Origin: Nocardia arthritidis | GTDB lineage: Bacteria > Actinomycetota > Actinomycetes > Mycobacteriales > Mycobacteriaceae | DNA: 64,000 nt | Assembly: GCF_011801145.1 (NCBI RefSeq) | Contig: NZ_CP046172.1 | Span: forward strand, 6,820,001 to 6,884,000 | Direction: 5' to 3' | In this document: positions 24,351 through 32,867 of the stretch, piece by piece | How positions within the stretch are numbered: the first letter of the stretch is position 1 | How the letters are laid out: every line of letters starts with the position of its first letter | Notes under the pieces: model-generated | Seen by the model: only the letters and a program-made list of their open reading frames with translations | Database searches by the model: none | Told to the model about the DNA's origin: nothing | Made by a program: the position numbers and the translations under genes

Positions 24351-25637
24351 TTATGCGACGTCGTGGATGCGGCAGCCGGGGGCGGCGGGTATTCCGGCGA
24401 AACGGTCGGCCAGCCAATCGATGGCGGGGCCGGGGCCGCGCACGCCTCCGGTCATGTGTTCGGCGATGTGGTAGCGGGTGTAGTCGATGCTGGATTCCGG
24501 TGCGCGGCAGTAGGTGTCGACCAGGGCGTTGACCATGCCGACCGGCATCAGCCAGTCCGGGTTCGCGTGGTAGATGTACATCGGCATGTCCGGCACCGCC
24601 GCGCCCATCGCCAGCGCGTTGATGACCTGCACGGCATCCGGGTTCTCGAACGGATTGTCATCGAACAGGCCGACGTAGTTCAGGAACGGGACGGTGTAGT
24701 TCTGATAGGACAGGCACAACCCGCTCTTGGCTTGCGCCAACTGTTTTCCGAAGGGGTTTATGTGCTGGTCGATATACCGGGCCAGCGACGGGTACTCACG
24801 TGCGGCTCCCAGGACTCCGGCGAAGATCATTCCCGCGCCCAACTGGCCGTTGTCGAACCGCAGCACGGTCCCGATATTCGCGAGGACACCACCTTCGGCG
24901 ACGCCGACCACACGGAGTTCCGGCGCATAGCCGCGGTGGAGTTCGGCGGCGAACCCGGTTGGGATGGAGCCGCCGGAGTACCCGGCGATCCCTACCCGGG
25001 TGGCGGAGCCGGGCAACTGCATCGGCGCGAAGTTCTCGGCCGCGCGGATGCTGTCCAGCGTGATCCGGCCATTCAGCGGACCTGCGCCGAACGCCTCCTG
25101 CAGCCCTTGATAGTCGGGAATGTTCAACGCCCAACCGCGATTCAGGCTCTGGTAGCCGAAGAGGGTATCGATCGGTATCACCATCGAGCCGTTGACAAAT
25201 CCCGGAACCGAACTGAGCTGCAGCTGGTAACTCGGTGCGCACCACCGCCCCAGCGAATCCTCCGCGACTTGGAAGGCCAATAGTGGACGATCGGGCTGGA
25301 ACCCGCGTGGCTTGATCACCGTGGTCACGGCCGCGATGGGCTCGTCACGGGTATTGGTGGAGCGGAAAGACAGTTGCCAAGCGTCCGCGTCGATCGGAAT
25401 GGCCGACGACTCCGCGATCTGCACCCCGCGTGCCGCAATGATCTGCCCCGGCTGGAGATCGACGAACAATTCGGGTGCCGGAGAGTAGAACGGGTCCGTC
25501 TCAGGCAATGGTGGCGGCGTTGCGGGCGGTGGCAAAATCATCGGCTCGGCTGCCGCCGGAGCGACACCCAGCGACAGACACACGACCGCCGCGACGATAG
25601 TGAACACCAGCTTCGACAGCACTTCGCGCACGCGCAT
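24351..25637 (-). CDS. Secretory lipase (LIP family)
   Basis: 428 aa. Signal peptide MRVREVLSKLVFTIVAAVVC to PAAAEP. FYSPAPELFVDLQPGQIIAA, the nucleophile elbow VGIAGYSGGSIPTGFAAEL (G-Y-S-G-G), and late IYHANPDWLMPVGMVNALVD (acid) and HIAEHMTGG (His) are the signature of the actinobacterial and yeast secretory lipase family. Two or more Cys (RWCAPSY, GLCLSYQ) may form disulfides. Predicted to be exported and to act on triacylglycerols or other esters. It faces the catabolic operon and has its own 243-bp upstream region. Confidence 0.87.
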   Translation of the reverse strand: MRVREVLSKLVFTIVAAVVCLSLGVAPAAAEPMILPPPATPPPLPETDPFYSPAPELFVDLQPGQIIAARGVQIAESSAIPIDADAWQLSFRSTNTRDEPIAAVTTVIKPRGFQPDRPLLAFQVAEDSLGRWCAPSYQLQLSSVPGFVNGSMVIPIDTLFGYQSLNRGWALNIPDYQGLQEAFGAGPLNGRITLDSIRAAENFAPMQLPGSATRVGIAGYSGGSIPTGFAAELHRGYAPELRVVGVAEGGVLANIGTVLRFDNGQLGAGMIFAGVLGAAREYPSLARYIDQHINPFGKQLAQAKSGLCLSYQNYTVPFLNYVGLFDDNPFENPDAVQVINALAMGAAVPDMPMYIYHANPDWLMPVGMVNALVDTYCRAPESSIDYTRYHIAEHMTGGVRGPGPAIDWLADRFAGIPAAPGCRIHDVA

Positions 25638-25880
25638 CCGTCCTTCGATTCGATATTCCCGGTGGCAGAACCACGAATAACACGGAATGTACTGCCCCAG
25701 ACAACATACGGCAACGATACGGCAATCTCCGTGAAGCTGGGTTCATATACCGTGCGCGCCGAGCTGGTCACCGGTCCGGCACATCGCCACGGGCGGCAGC
25801 TGCGCCTACCGGACCGAGGCGCTGACGGTCGTATCGGAAGCAAGTACGCTGCTTTGTGAAATATGATCGGTCGGGATGCG

Positions 25881-27314
25881 TTAGGCGATTGCCGTAGTGA
25901 TGCTCTTGATCTCGGAGTAGTGCTGGATGGCGTCGTGACCCATTTCGTGGCCCCAGCCGGATTGTTTTACCCCGCCCCAGGGCGTCATGGCGTCGAGAAA
26001 TGGTCCCGAGTTGACCCAAACCGTACCGGCTTCGAGTTTCTCGGCGACGCGGTTGGCGAAGCCGATATCACGGGACCACACCGAGGCCGCCAGCCCCATT
26101 TCGCTGTTGTTGGCGCGAGCGATCACCTCGTCCTCGTCTGTGAAGGTGAGCAGGTTCACGACGGGTCCGAAAATCTCTTCGCGGGCAACGATATTCGTAT
26201 CGTCGATATCGGCCAGAATGGTCGGGGCGTAGAAGAAGCCGTCACCGTCGACGCGGTAACCGCCGGTGACCAGCGTGGCTCCCGCTGCGATGCCTCGTTC
26301 GACATAGCCCGCGGTGCGCTCGACCGCGCGTTCGGAGATGAGCGGTCCCATATCCGTATCGGCGGCGGTGCCGGGGCCGATCCGCAATGCCTCGGCGGCC
26401 GCGGTGAGTTTTGTCCGGAATTCGTCGAGAACCGTTGTGTGAACATAGGTTCGGCTGAATGCCGAGCAGTGCTGGCCCGCGTTGTAATAACCACCGACGA
26501 GCTGCCCCGCGACCGCGGCGTCTATATCGGCGTCGGCGGCGATGATCACCGGATCCTTCCCGCCGAGTTCGAGGGTGACCCGCTTGAGATTGCTTGCGGC
26601 GAGCCCGAGTAGGTGTTTACCGACCCGCGTCGAACCGGTGAAGCTGATCTTCCGAACGTCGGGGTGCCCGGCGAGCCGGTCGCCGGTTTCCGCACCGCCG
26701 GTGAGAATGTTGACGACTCCCGCTGGGAAACCAGCCTTTTCGACGAACTGAGCGAAACGCAGGATGCTCAGCGGCGCCTCCCTCGGAGCTCGCACCACGA
26801 CCGTATTGCCACATGCCAACGCGGGAGCCAACTTCCAGCACAATTCCATCGTCGGCGCGTTCCACGCGGGCATCAGCCCGCAGACGCCGATCGGTTCGCG
26901 CTTCGTGCGGAAGATCCGGCCCGGCACGGACACCGGGCTGGTGGTGCCGTCGACCTTGGTGGCGTATCCGGCGAAGTAGCGCAGGTTCGCGATCACGCTG
27001 GAAATCTGGAAGTTTCGTACGTCGGTGATGCGGTTGCCTTGATCCAGGCTCTCCAACTCGGCCAGCTCCTGCGCGTTCGCCTCGACCAGATCGGCCAGCC
27101 GCCACAGCAATACCCCGCGCTCGGACGGCGAGGCCCATCCTTTCCGGAAGGCCGTCGACGCCGCTTCCACCGCTTCGTCGACCTCGGGCACACCGGCTTG
27201 CGGCACATCCGCGATCGGCTTCGCCGTCGCCGGATTCAGGGTTTCGAAAACCTGGCCGTCGTACGTTGTATCGCGCCACTGACCATTGATATAGAACTCG
27301 GTGAACGCGGACAT
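25881..27314 (-). CDS. Aldehyde dehydrogenase
   Basis: 477 aa; the sequence upstream of ATG 27314 contains GGAGGAG. NAD-binding SFTGSTRVGKHLLGLA, the general base in VTLELGGKDP and the nucleophile in YYNAGQHCSAFSRTYVH are all present. The motif that usually reads K-P-S-E reads VVVRAPREAP, so Lys is replaced by Arg at the cofactor position. The family oxidises aldehydes to acids with NAD(P). It lies 24 bp after the beta-helix-like gene in the same operon. Benzaldehyde-type products of the nearby decarboxylase are plausible substrates; that is inference. Confidence 0.88.
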   Translation of the reverse strand: MSAFTEFYINGQWRDTTYDGQVFETLNPATAKPIADVPQAGVPEVDEAVEAASTAFRKGWASPSERGVLLWRLADLVEANAQELAELESLDQGNRITDVRNFQISSVIANLRYFAGYATKVDGTTSPVSVPGRIFRTKREPIGVCGLMPAWNAPTMELCWKLAPALACGNTVVVRAPREAPLSILRFAQFVEKAGFPAGVVNILTGGAETGDRLAGHPDVRKISFTGSTRVGKHLLGLAASNLKRVTLELGGKDPVIIAADADIDAAVAGQLVGGYYNAGQHCSAFSRTYVHTTVLDEFRTKLTAAAEALRIGPGTAADTDMGPLISERAVERTAGYVERGIAAGATLVTGGYRVDGDGFFYAPTILADIDDTNIVAREEIFGPVVNLLTFTDEDEVIARANNSEMGLAASVWSRDIGFANRVAEKLEAGTVWVNSGPFLDAMTPWGGVKQSGWGHEMGHDAIQHYSEIKSITTAIA

Positions 27315-27338
27315 GACTCTCCTCCGGAAGGCTCGGAC

Positions 27339-28871
27339 TCAGACGGTGTGAGCGATCACTCGGCCGGCGCGGATGGTCAGCTCGAAGCGGTTGCCGTCGA
27401 CGCCGCCGATACTCGATTCATCGGTGGTGCTGGAATGGATGACCGAAATGCCGCCATCCGCGACGAGGTCCCCATCACGGCCGGTGATCGAGACATTGTT
27501 CATGGAGACGAAACTCGCTCGGTTCATCAGCACGCCGATTCCGTTGGGCGCGGTGATGACGAGGTCGCGCATCGGTACACCCGAGGCATGCACTTCGAGA
27601 GCCACCGACTCCTCGCCGAGGGCCGAGATGGCGCCGCCGACAGCCAATTTCCAGACCTCGCCGTCGTCGATCTTGACGGTGCTGATTCCATCACCGTCGC
27701 TGGAGATGTCACCGGTTACCAGGATCTCGGCGATGCTGCCGCCGGGTTCGACGTTGATGGCGTTGGCCGCCAACTCCGTCAGCACGCCCTTCACCAGGGA
27801 TTCGCCGGAGCTGCCGTGGGTGCGAATGCTCCCATTGACGACCAGCTTGCCCAGCGGCCTGCTCAGTTGGATGGCGGGAGCACCGTCGCCGTGCGTGGTC
27901 ACATCCTGGAATTCGATGGTGCCGACGGACCCGGAATAGATGTTGAAGGCGCGGGCGCCGTAGCCGTGGGTCTCGATCGGCGCGGTCAGTGAAATGTGCT
28001 CGATATGACCGAAGTTGATGATGCCGTTACCACTCGAGCCGGTGGACAGCAGCGGCCCGCGCACATCCCAGCGGTCTACGACACCCCACGCGTCGAGGAT
28101 CATGTCGTTGACACCGAATGTCGTCACCGACCCGGCGTCGATGGCGTACTCGATATGCGCTCCGTAACCGAAAAAGACTCCCGACGTAATGAGATCCTGT
28201 ACCCCAGTGGCGATTCCGCCGTCGATGTAGATCTCACCCAGCTCGACGAGGTCCGCCTCGACGCGGCCGCGGGAACCGAATCGTTCATCGCCGCCGCCGG
28301 AGATGAAAACGCCGGATCCGCGCACGGGCCGATCCGCACGCCCGATCGACAGACCGCGAATCCTGGTGGTGAGCAATGACTCCGGACCCTGCTGCTGATT
28401 CCAGATCGTGAACGCGCCCTGCCGCGTCCGCACGCCGTAACTGGTCGGACACTCGGTCCGGCCCCGCACATCCGCGAATTCGACGTCCACGCAAGAACAT
28501 TCGATGTGCCCCGCCCGGACCATGGTATTGGCGAGGATTTGGATCTGGCCGACTACGACAAGGTCGGCGAGTTCCAGGCGGCCCAGATCGGCGACCGCGG
28601 TGTCGTTGTAGATCGCGCGCCGGTCGGGGTCCACTTCGATGCGCAGTCCATCCACCGCGTTGTCGCGGCTCAGGCGAATACCGTCGGCTCCGGCGGCGAA
28701 CCGCAGGACCGCGTCACCCCGCCCGACCAACTGCGCACCCGGCCGCAAGACGACGGTCGGCAAACCTTCGATCGTGGTGGCCACGGTGATCGTCCGGGTG
28801 TCGGGCGACGCGACCGCGCTGAGCAGACCGGCGGCGGAATCCACCAGCACCGCGTTATCGATCTTGTTCAT
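27339..28871 (-). CDS. Beta-helix-like protein of unknown function, no signal peptide
   Basis: About 510 aa from ATG 28871 (GAGGGG upstream; GTG 28877 possible). The sequence is built of short beta-strand repeats rich in G, D, V and I (for example IETHGYGARAFNIYSGSVG, IRTHGSSGESLVKGVLTELA, GDISSDGDGISTVKIDDGEV), typical of right-handed parallel beta-helices. A recurring (T/R)HG(S/D/Y)G motif marks successive turns. There is no signal peptide or membrane helix, so it is cytosolic or leaves by another route. It is the first gene of the operon with the aldehyde dehydrogenase and lies next to the PucR gene. No enzymatic motif recognised. Confidence 0.7.
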   Translation of the reverse strand: MNKIDNAVLVDSAAGLLSAVASPDTRTITVATTIEGLPTVVLRPGAQLVGRGDAVLRFAAGADGIRLSRDNAVDGLRIEVDPDRRAIYNDTAVADLGRLELADLVVVGQIQILANTMVRAGHIECSCVDVEFADVRGRTECPTSYGVRTRQGAFTIWNQQQGPESLLTTRIRGLSIGRADRPVRGSGVFISGGGDERFGSRGRVEADLVELGEIYIDGGIATGVQDLITSGVFFGYGAHIEYAIDAGSVTTFGVNDMILDAWGVVDRWDVRGPLLSTGSSGNGIINFGHIEHISLTAPIETHGYGARAFNIYSGSVGTIEFQDVTTHGDGAPAIQLSRPLGKLVVNGSIRTHGSSGESLVKGVLTELAANAINVEPGGSIAEILVTGDISSDGDGISTVKIDDGEVWKLAVGGAISALGEESVALEVHASGVPMRDLVITAPNGIGVLMNRASFVSMNNVSITGRDGDLVADGGISVIHSSTTDESSIGGVDGNRFELTIRAGRVIAHTV

Positions 28872-28993
28872 AACCACCCCTCACATTTCGGCTGCGAATT
28901 ATCCGATTTCGGCGGAAAGATCCCATTCGTTGCCATGGCATCCCACTCAATTGCATTGAAACCGGTTTTCACCTTTTTTGCATGCATGAAGAA

Positions 28994-29010
28994 CAGATAG
29001 CGCTCATCTC
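28994..29010 (-). promoter_or_regulatory. Degenerate CAGATG palindrome site 3
   Basis: CAGATA-GCGCT-CATCTC, 123 bp upstream of the beta-helix-like gene start. Two of twelve arm bases deviate from the palindrome. No GATAAT box follows. Confidence 0.35.
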
Positions 29011-29118
29011 CACGCGGCAGGGGTTGACGGATTCACGCCAGTTGAGGCTTCGCCAGCATCACCGGTGGACGCATCGGCAGGTCAGCAACGTCGGGCATGA
29101 ACCCGAGGACACGAAAAA

Positions 29119-29148
29119 CAGATGACCCTCATCTGGACCGGCGATAAT
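29119..29148 (+). promoter_or_regulatory. CAGATG palindrome site 4 with GATAAT box
   Basis: CAGATG-ACCCT-CATCTG (29119-29135), then GATAAT at 29143-29148 with the spacing of sites 1, 2 and 7. It lies upstream of the beta-helix/aldehyde dehydrogenase operon, but the GATAAT box points the other way, toward the end of the PucR gene. Confidence 0.5.
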
Positions 29149-29255
29149 CATGCGACGCAGGGCCGGACCGGTTCAGGAAGTGCCGCGGCCGTCCGGCTCC
29201 CACCACAGCCCCGCTTCGGACGGCTGGGCCGTGCCGGACGGCCTCGGTTCACGCG

Positions 29256-30485
29256 TTACCAGAGCACTCGATCCCGGTACCACCGGCATATCGTCAATGC
29301 GAGCCGCAGATCGAGGGTGTCGCCGGTGAGGGTCAGCCCGAACTTGCCGGTGATCTGCTGGATTCGGTATTGTACCGTATTGCGGTGCACCATCAGCTTT
29401 TTCGCGGTATTGGCATAGCTGCGGTCCTCGGCCAGGAAGACTCGCAGAGTTTCCCGGAATATCTCCATTCGGGCGTCGTCGCGGGCCAGCGGTCCCAGGG
29501 TGCGTGCGGTGAAGTCGGCGAGTTCTTCGGGTTCGTCGAGTAGTAGGGCGACCGGTGCGACCTCCATGAACGACAGTACGGACGGTGCCGCCTTTCCGGC
29601 GGAGACCGCCACTTTCTTGGTCCGCGCCGCTTTAGCGGTCGTGCGACGGAAGCCGGCGGCTCCGGCATACGGGCCGCCGAGAGCGAGGCGCACCGGCACG
29701 CCTTCGTGCACCCACGCCTTCCGCAGTTGTTCGATATCGGGTGCGTCGGCCGCCGAAAGCGGAACCCACACCCGCAATTCCCGGTATCCGCTGGGTAACA
29801 GCAGCGGGTCTCGGGTTACCCCCAACAGGTGCCGCAACAGTGGAACCGTGCGTTCGAGTGCTCGCGACGCCACCGCGGGCGTGGTCGTCGGGCATACCCA
29901 TGCCTCGACGGCCAGGTGAATCGAATCCAGCGGATATCCGAGTGCCTGCTCCGCTGCGTGCAGGTCGGGATCTGCGTCGTGCAGTAGTCGCTCGATCCAT
30001 CGCTGCGAGGTCGTGTGCTGGCTGTTATCCCAGTGTTCGCGTTCCCGCTCGTAGGCCTCGCCTACCTGGGTACAGACTCGATCGATGTACAGGGCGGCGA
30101 ATTCCGCCAACCTGGCGGAGATCACCGCCGCATCGGGCATACCGATCCGCCACACCTCGCCGATCGCCGCGGCCAGCAGTTTGGACTGACCCAGACCGTA
30201 CGCGCGCAGGAGCGCCGTAAGCGGAACACCTTCACGAGCCAGTCGCCGGGCATAGACGAGCGCGGATGCGGGAGCGTCGACCGAGGCGGGGTCGACGCCG
30301 TTGGCGAGTACCTGCATCACCATGATCACGTTTTCGGTTGTGCTGGCGCGCAACAGATCCGCCAGATCGCTGGTCAAACCGAGGGCGCCGATCGTCTGTT
30401 CGATGCTGACCATCACGTCGTCGATGAAAGCCTCGCGGGCCGGCAAGAGCACACGGGCTATCTCACCCGTCAATGTATTCATCAT
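29256..30485 (-). CDS. PucR-family transcriptional regulator
   Basis: 409 aa from ATG 30485 (GGGAG about 6 nt upstream); an open frame extends ~45 codons further but lacks a ribosome site. The C-terminal ~60 residues are the PucR/CdaR HTH (FLAEDRSYANTAKKLMVHRN, then TVQYRIQQI). The middle has the GGDEF-like region of the family (LRVWVPLSAADAPDIEQLRK). The N-terminal ~190 residues are helical. It lies upstream of, and in the same direction as, the beta-helix/aldehyde dehydrogenase operon, with two CAGATG sites between; it is a candidate binder of those sites. Confidence 0.85.
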   Translation of the reverse strand: MMNTLTGEIARVLLPAREAFIDDVMVSIEQTIGALGLTSDLADLLRASTTENVIMVMQVLANGVDPASVDAPASALVYARRLAREGVPLTALLRAYGLGQSKLLAAAIGEVWRIGMPDAAVISARLAEFAALYIDRVCTQVGEAYEREREHWDNSQHTTSQRWIERLLHDADPDLHAAEQALGYPLDSIHLAVEAWVCPTTTPAVASRALERTVPLLRHLLGVTRDPLLLPSGYRELRVWVPLSAADAPDIEQLRKAWVHEGVPVRLALGGPYAGAAGFRRTTAKAARTKKVAVSAGKAAPSVLSFMEVAPVALLLDEPEELADFTARTLGPLARDDARMEIFRETLRVFLAEDRSYANTAKKLMVHRNTVQYRIQQITGKFGLTLTGDTLDLRLALTICRWYRDRVLW

Positions 30486-31179
30486 GCAATCTCCCGGAAG
30501 CAATCGGTCGCCCGGGCTCGCCCGGGGATCAGAATGGCGGATCGGCCGAACGTCATTCGAACCGATTTCCTCGTTCACCAGTGGCCGCGTTGTTTCGCTC
30601 GGCGCCGTATCGAACGCCACGCCGGTGCCGCACGATCGGTGCTATCGGAACCGTTTGCCGATCTCCGCGCCTGACAAGCGAGTGACAAATATTCACGGCG
30701 CTATAGCGGCTGCCATTGGCCTTTCCTCGGATTCAGGTCGACATAGCCGGAAGTCGGCGCGTCGAAACGTTCCCGGACCGGAACGGCCGAGGCTCGGAGC
30801 TCAGGAACGGCGGGCTGTCTGCAACACCTCGTATCGGTCGTTGCCCGCCTGATTGCTGAACCTTAGCACATTCGATGTTGTTGGCACACTGCGACTTTCG
30901 CATATCGGACATCACCTTGACAACAGAGGTTTCGAGGGCGGTTTTCATGCGACAGTTGTCATCCTTTGCGAAAAGCCATGGCCACCAGCGGCGTTCGGGC
31001 GATTTGCCAATCCCTGTGTGATCGTTCCGAGGTCGAACGGCTCGGGTCGGGGCGTGCGATTGTGGGCGTTCGTTCTCGTGTGACTGGTGATTGCTCGACG
31101 GCCGCTCATATCGTCGATACCACCCTGTGCCACATAGCCTTTCGTCCCAGACGCGAACACGTCGCCGAGCCCGCCCTGT

Positions 31180-31205
31180 GTTGTCCTTCCGGTTGGAAGG
31201 ACAAC
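31180..31205. terminator. Perfect 11-bp hairpin
   Basis: GTTGTCCTTCC-GGTT-GGAAGGACAAC is a perfect inverted repeat with a 4-nt loop. It could be a terminator, a structured RNA element or an operator; no gene ends nearby. Confidence 0.4.
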
Positions 31206-31221
31206 CTTAGGCATTGGTGAG

Positions 31222-31268
31222 TGACATGTCATAGGTAGCGGCGATATTTGTGCGTGGGGGCACAAATA
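31222..31268. promoter_or_regulatory. Two palindromes (TGACATGTCA and TATTTGTGC-N6-GCACAAATA)
   Basis: TGACATGTCA (31222-31231) is a perfect 10-bp palindrome. TATTTGTGC-GTGGGG-GCACAAATA (31245-31268) is perfect with 9-bp arms. Its TTTGTGC half-site is the same word as in promoter-like blocks A-D, suggesting the same regulator. Confidence 0.45.
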
Positions 31269-31954
31269 CCGCGACATCATCCGGTCTCGTAGCACAGGGC
31301 GCCAACAGCTATGCCCAGTAGGAATATCGAACTATCGCCGCTACCTTGACCCAAAAGTGTTGTCAGCGGCCCATTCTCACGCGCCATAGGCGAAAACCAA
31401 CGCCAATCGGAACATGCGATCAGCGCATAGCGCCTGGAACAGATCTCGGACCGGTGCACGACTTGTCCGGACGAGACGGCCTCGGCGCCGCCGATGGCGG
31501 GTGACCAGGATCGGCGCGGTCGCCGCACCGGATTCGGCCCGCTCAGCGGAATCGGCGCCGAACCGTCGACTGTCGACGTGCCGACCCGCGTCTGCACGAT
31601 CGTGATGTCCGGGGTTCCGGGTTGTCGAGCCCCGTCCGGTCACCCGGCATCATCCTTTGGCAGTTTCTCGAACAGGCAGCGACTTCCGTCCGTGATTCAA
31701 AATCCGCTATGCCGATAACTTCGGTATCCGAATCGGACGAAATAAGCTCAGCATAGACCCTTTGCCCACATGTGCTGCCGATACAAGGCGACCTCTAAAA
31801 TATGTACTTCGCATACGAACTTGTTGCCGTGACCTTGCGGCGCCCTGAGCATAACGCCTATCGTATGATTCCGCTCGAAAAGCAGATCGAAATGCAATGC
31901 CGCGCTCATCGCCGAATTTCGAAAACAGGCACGAATACAGATCGAAGGACAGGT

Positions 31955-32488
31955 ATGAAATCCGTCATCAAGGCCTTGGTCTCGGCTATATTGACGATAG
32001 CCACCCTGCTGACTATTACGACCGGACATGCGGCCGGACAAGAACGCGTCTCAGCCGCCGGAGATTATCACTTCATCCGAAATATGGCCAGCGGCAAGGT
32101 ATTGGACATCGAGGGCGGCAGCACCCAAGAGGGGGCCGCAGTCATTCTTTGGGACAAGCGAGACCATGATAACGACAACCAGTTGTGGAAATTTACCGAG
32201 GGGCTTATCGTCAACAAGAAGAGTGGACTTTCCCTGGAAATAACGATGGACAAGTCAGGCAGTATCACCATCGGAAAGGGACGCATCGTTCAAGCCGCAA
32301 AGCGCGAACCGGCAGCCGACCGCCAGCGCTGGAAATACAATGACGAGCACCAGCTGCTGAGTTTCCTGGGCGAGGACGAACTCTGCCTCTCGGGCGCAAA
32401 AGGCGATGTCCAGACCCCCGGTAACAACCTCGTTATCAATTTTGTCGACGGCACCGCCTCGCAGCAATGGATGTTCGACTCGCCGTAA
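31955..32488 (+). CDS. Secreted ricin-type beta-trefoil lectin domain protein
   Basis: 177 aa from ATG 31955 (GAAGGA upstream). Residues 1-28 form a signal peptide ending TTGHAAGQ. The rest is one RICIN domain with three QxW motifs, QLWKF, QRWKY and QQWMF, and VLDIEGGSTQEGAAVILWD in the first lobe. RICIN domains bind sugars; no catalytic domain is attached. It is followed by a strong hairpin and then by the larger lectin gene on the same strand. Confidence 0.85.
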   Translation: MKSVIKALVSAILTIATLLTITTGHAAGQERVSAAGDYHFIRNMASGKVLDIEGGSTQEGAAVILWDKRDHDNDNQLWKFTEGLIVNKKSGLSLEITMDKSGSITIGKGRIVQAAKREPAADRQRWKYNDEHQLLSFLGEDELCLSGAKGDVQTPGNNLVINFVDGTASQQWMFDSP

Positions 32489-32524
32489 TCGCGGCGACGG
32501 CTGAGAGCTATGGTGCGGCCGTCA

Positions 32525-32557
32525 GGTCGCGGCGTCGAGCCGGTCGACGCCGCGACC
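32525..32557 (+). terminator. 14-bp hairpin after the lectin gene
   Basis: GGTCGCGGCGTCGA-GCCGG-TCGACGCCGCGACC forms a perfect stem 37 nt after the lectin stop. No T-run follows. Confidence 0.65.
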
Positions 32558-32589
32558 GGGCCTTATTCAGATCCGGTTGGTGTCGTGGT

Positions 32590-32680
32590 TTGTGCGCGGT
32601 TTCCGAAAATTTTGTGTTGTACGCACATAGCGGTCTACAGCTTCCTTTGGATAGCATCGTATGCACCGAGGATCGGAGCC
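32590..32680 (+). promoter_or_regulatory. Conserved promoter-like block, copy D
   Basis: TTGTGCGCGG (32590-32599), 13 nt, TGTGTTGTACGCACA (32613-32627) plus TAG, 19 nt, TTTGGATAG, then CACCGAGGATCGGAGCCG, which matches copy A in 16 of 18 positions. It lies ~190-280 bp upstream of the large lectin gene and just after the terminator of the small one. It is the most diverged copy in its last box. Confidence 0.55.
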
Positions 32681-32867
32681 GAACCGCAATTGATATACCC
32701 AATTAAGGGGATTTGTGGGGATGGTTTTCGATTACGGTTGGTTCACCTCACCCTGACCCCTGATGGCGGGCGAGGTATTCGAATGTCGATCCTATGACAA
32801 CGCGGGCCGCCAGCTGCAGGTGTGCGGTGCCGCGCTGTCATTCTGTATGTCTTGGAGGGCAATAATA

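Larger units (their letters stand above)
30486..31954. other. Gene-poor region with clustered palindromes
   Basis: About 1.47 kb without a gene I can support. Several short frames on both strands (for example near 30.73-30.95, 30.95-31.30 and 31.28-31.64 kb) lack ribosome sites and family resemblance. Three palindromes lie within 31180-31268. The AT content rises toward the lectin gene at 31955, where its promoter should be. Confidence 0.5.

Noticed and set aside
24318..25283. Plus-strand frame of 321 codons opposite the secretory lipase
   Set aside because: The minus strand has signal peptide and G-Y-S-G-G lipase motif; the plus frame has no recognisable content.
29149..29330. Small plus-strand frame after the GATAAT box of CAGATG site 4
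   Set aside because: Starts with ATG just after the box but is Arg/Ser-rich, has no similarity and runs antisense into the PucR gene end.
30486..31954. Search for a transposase or phage gene in the gene-poor stretch
   Set aside because: No DDE/HTH motifs, terminal repeats or target duplications could be recognised; only palindromes were supported.
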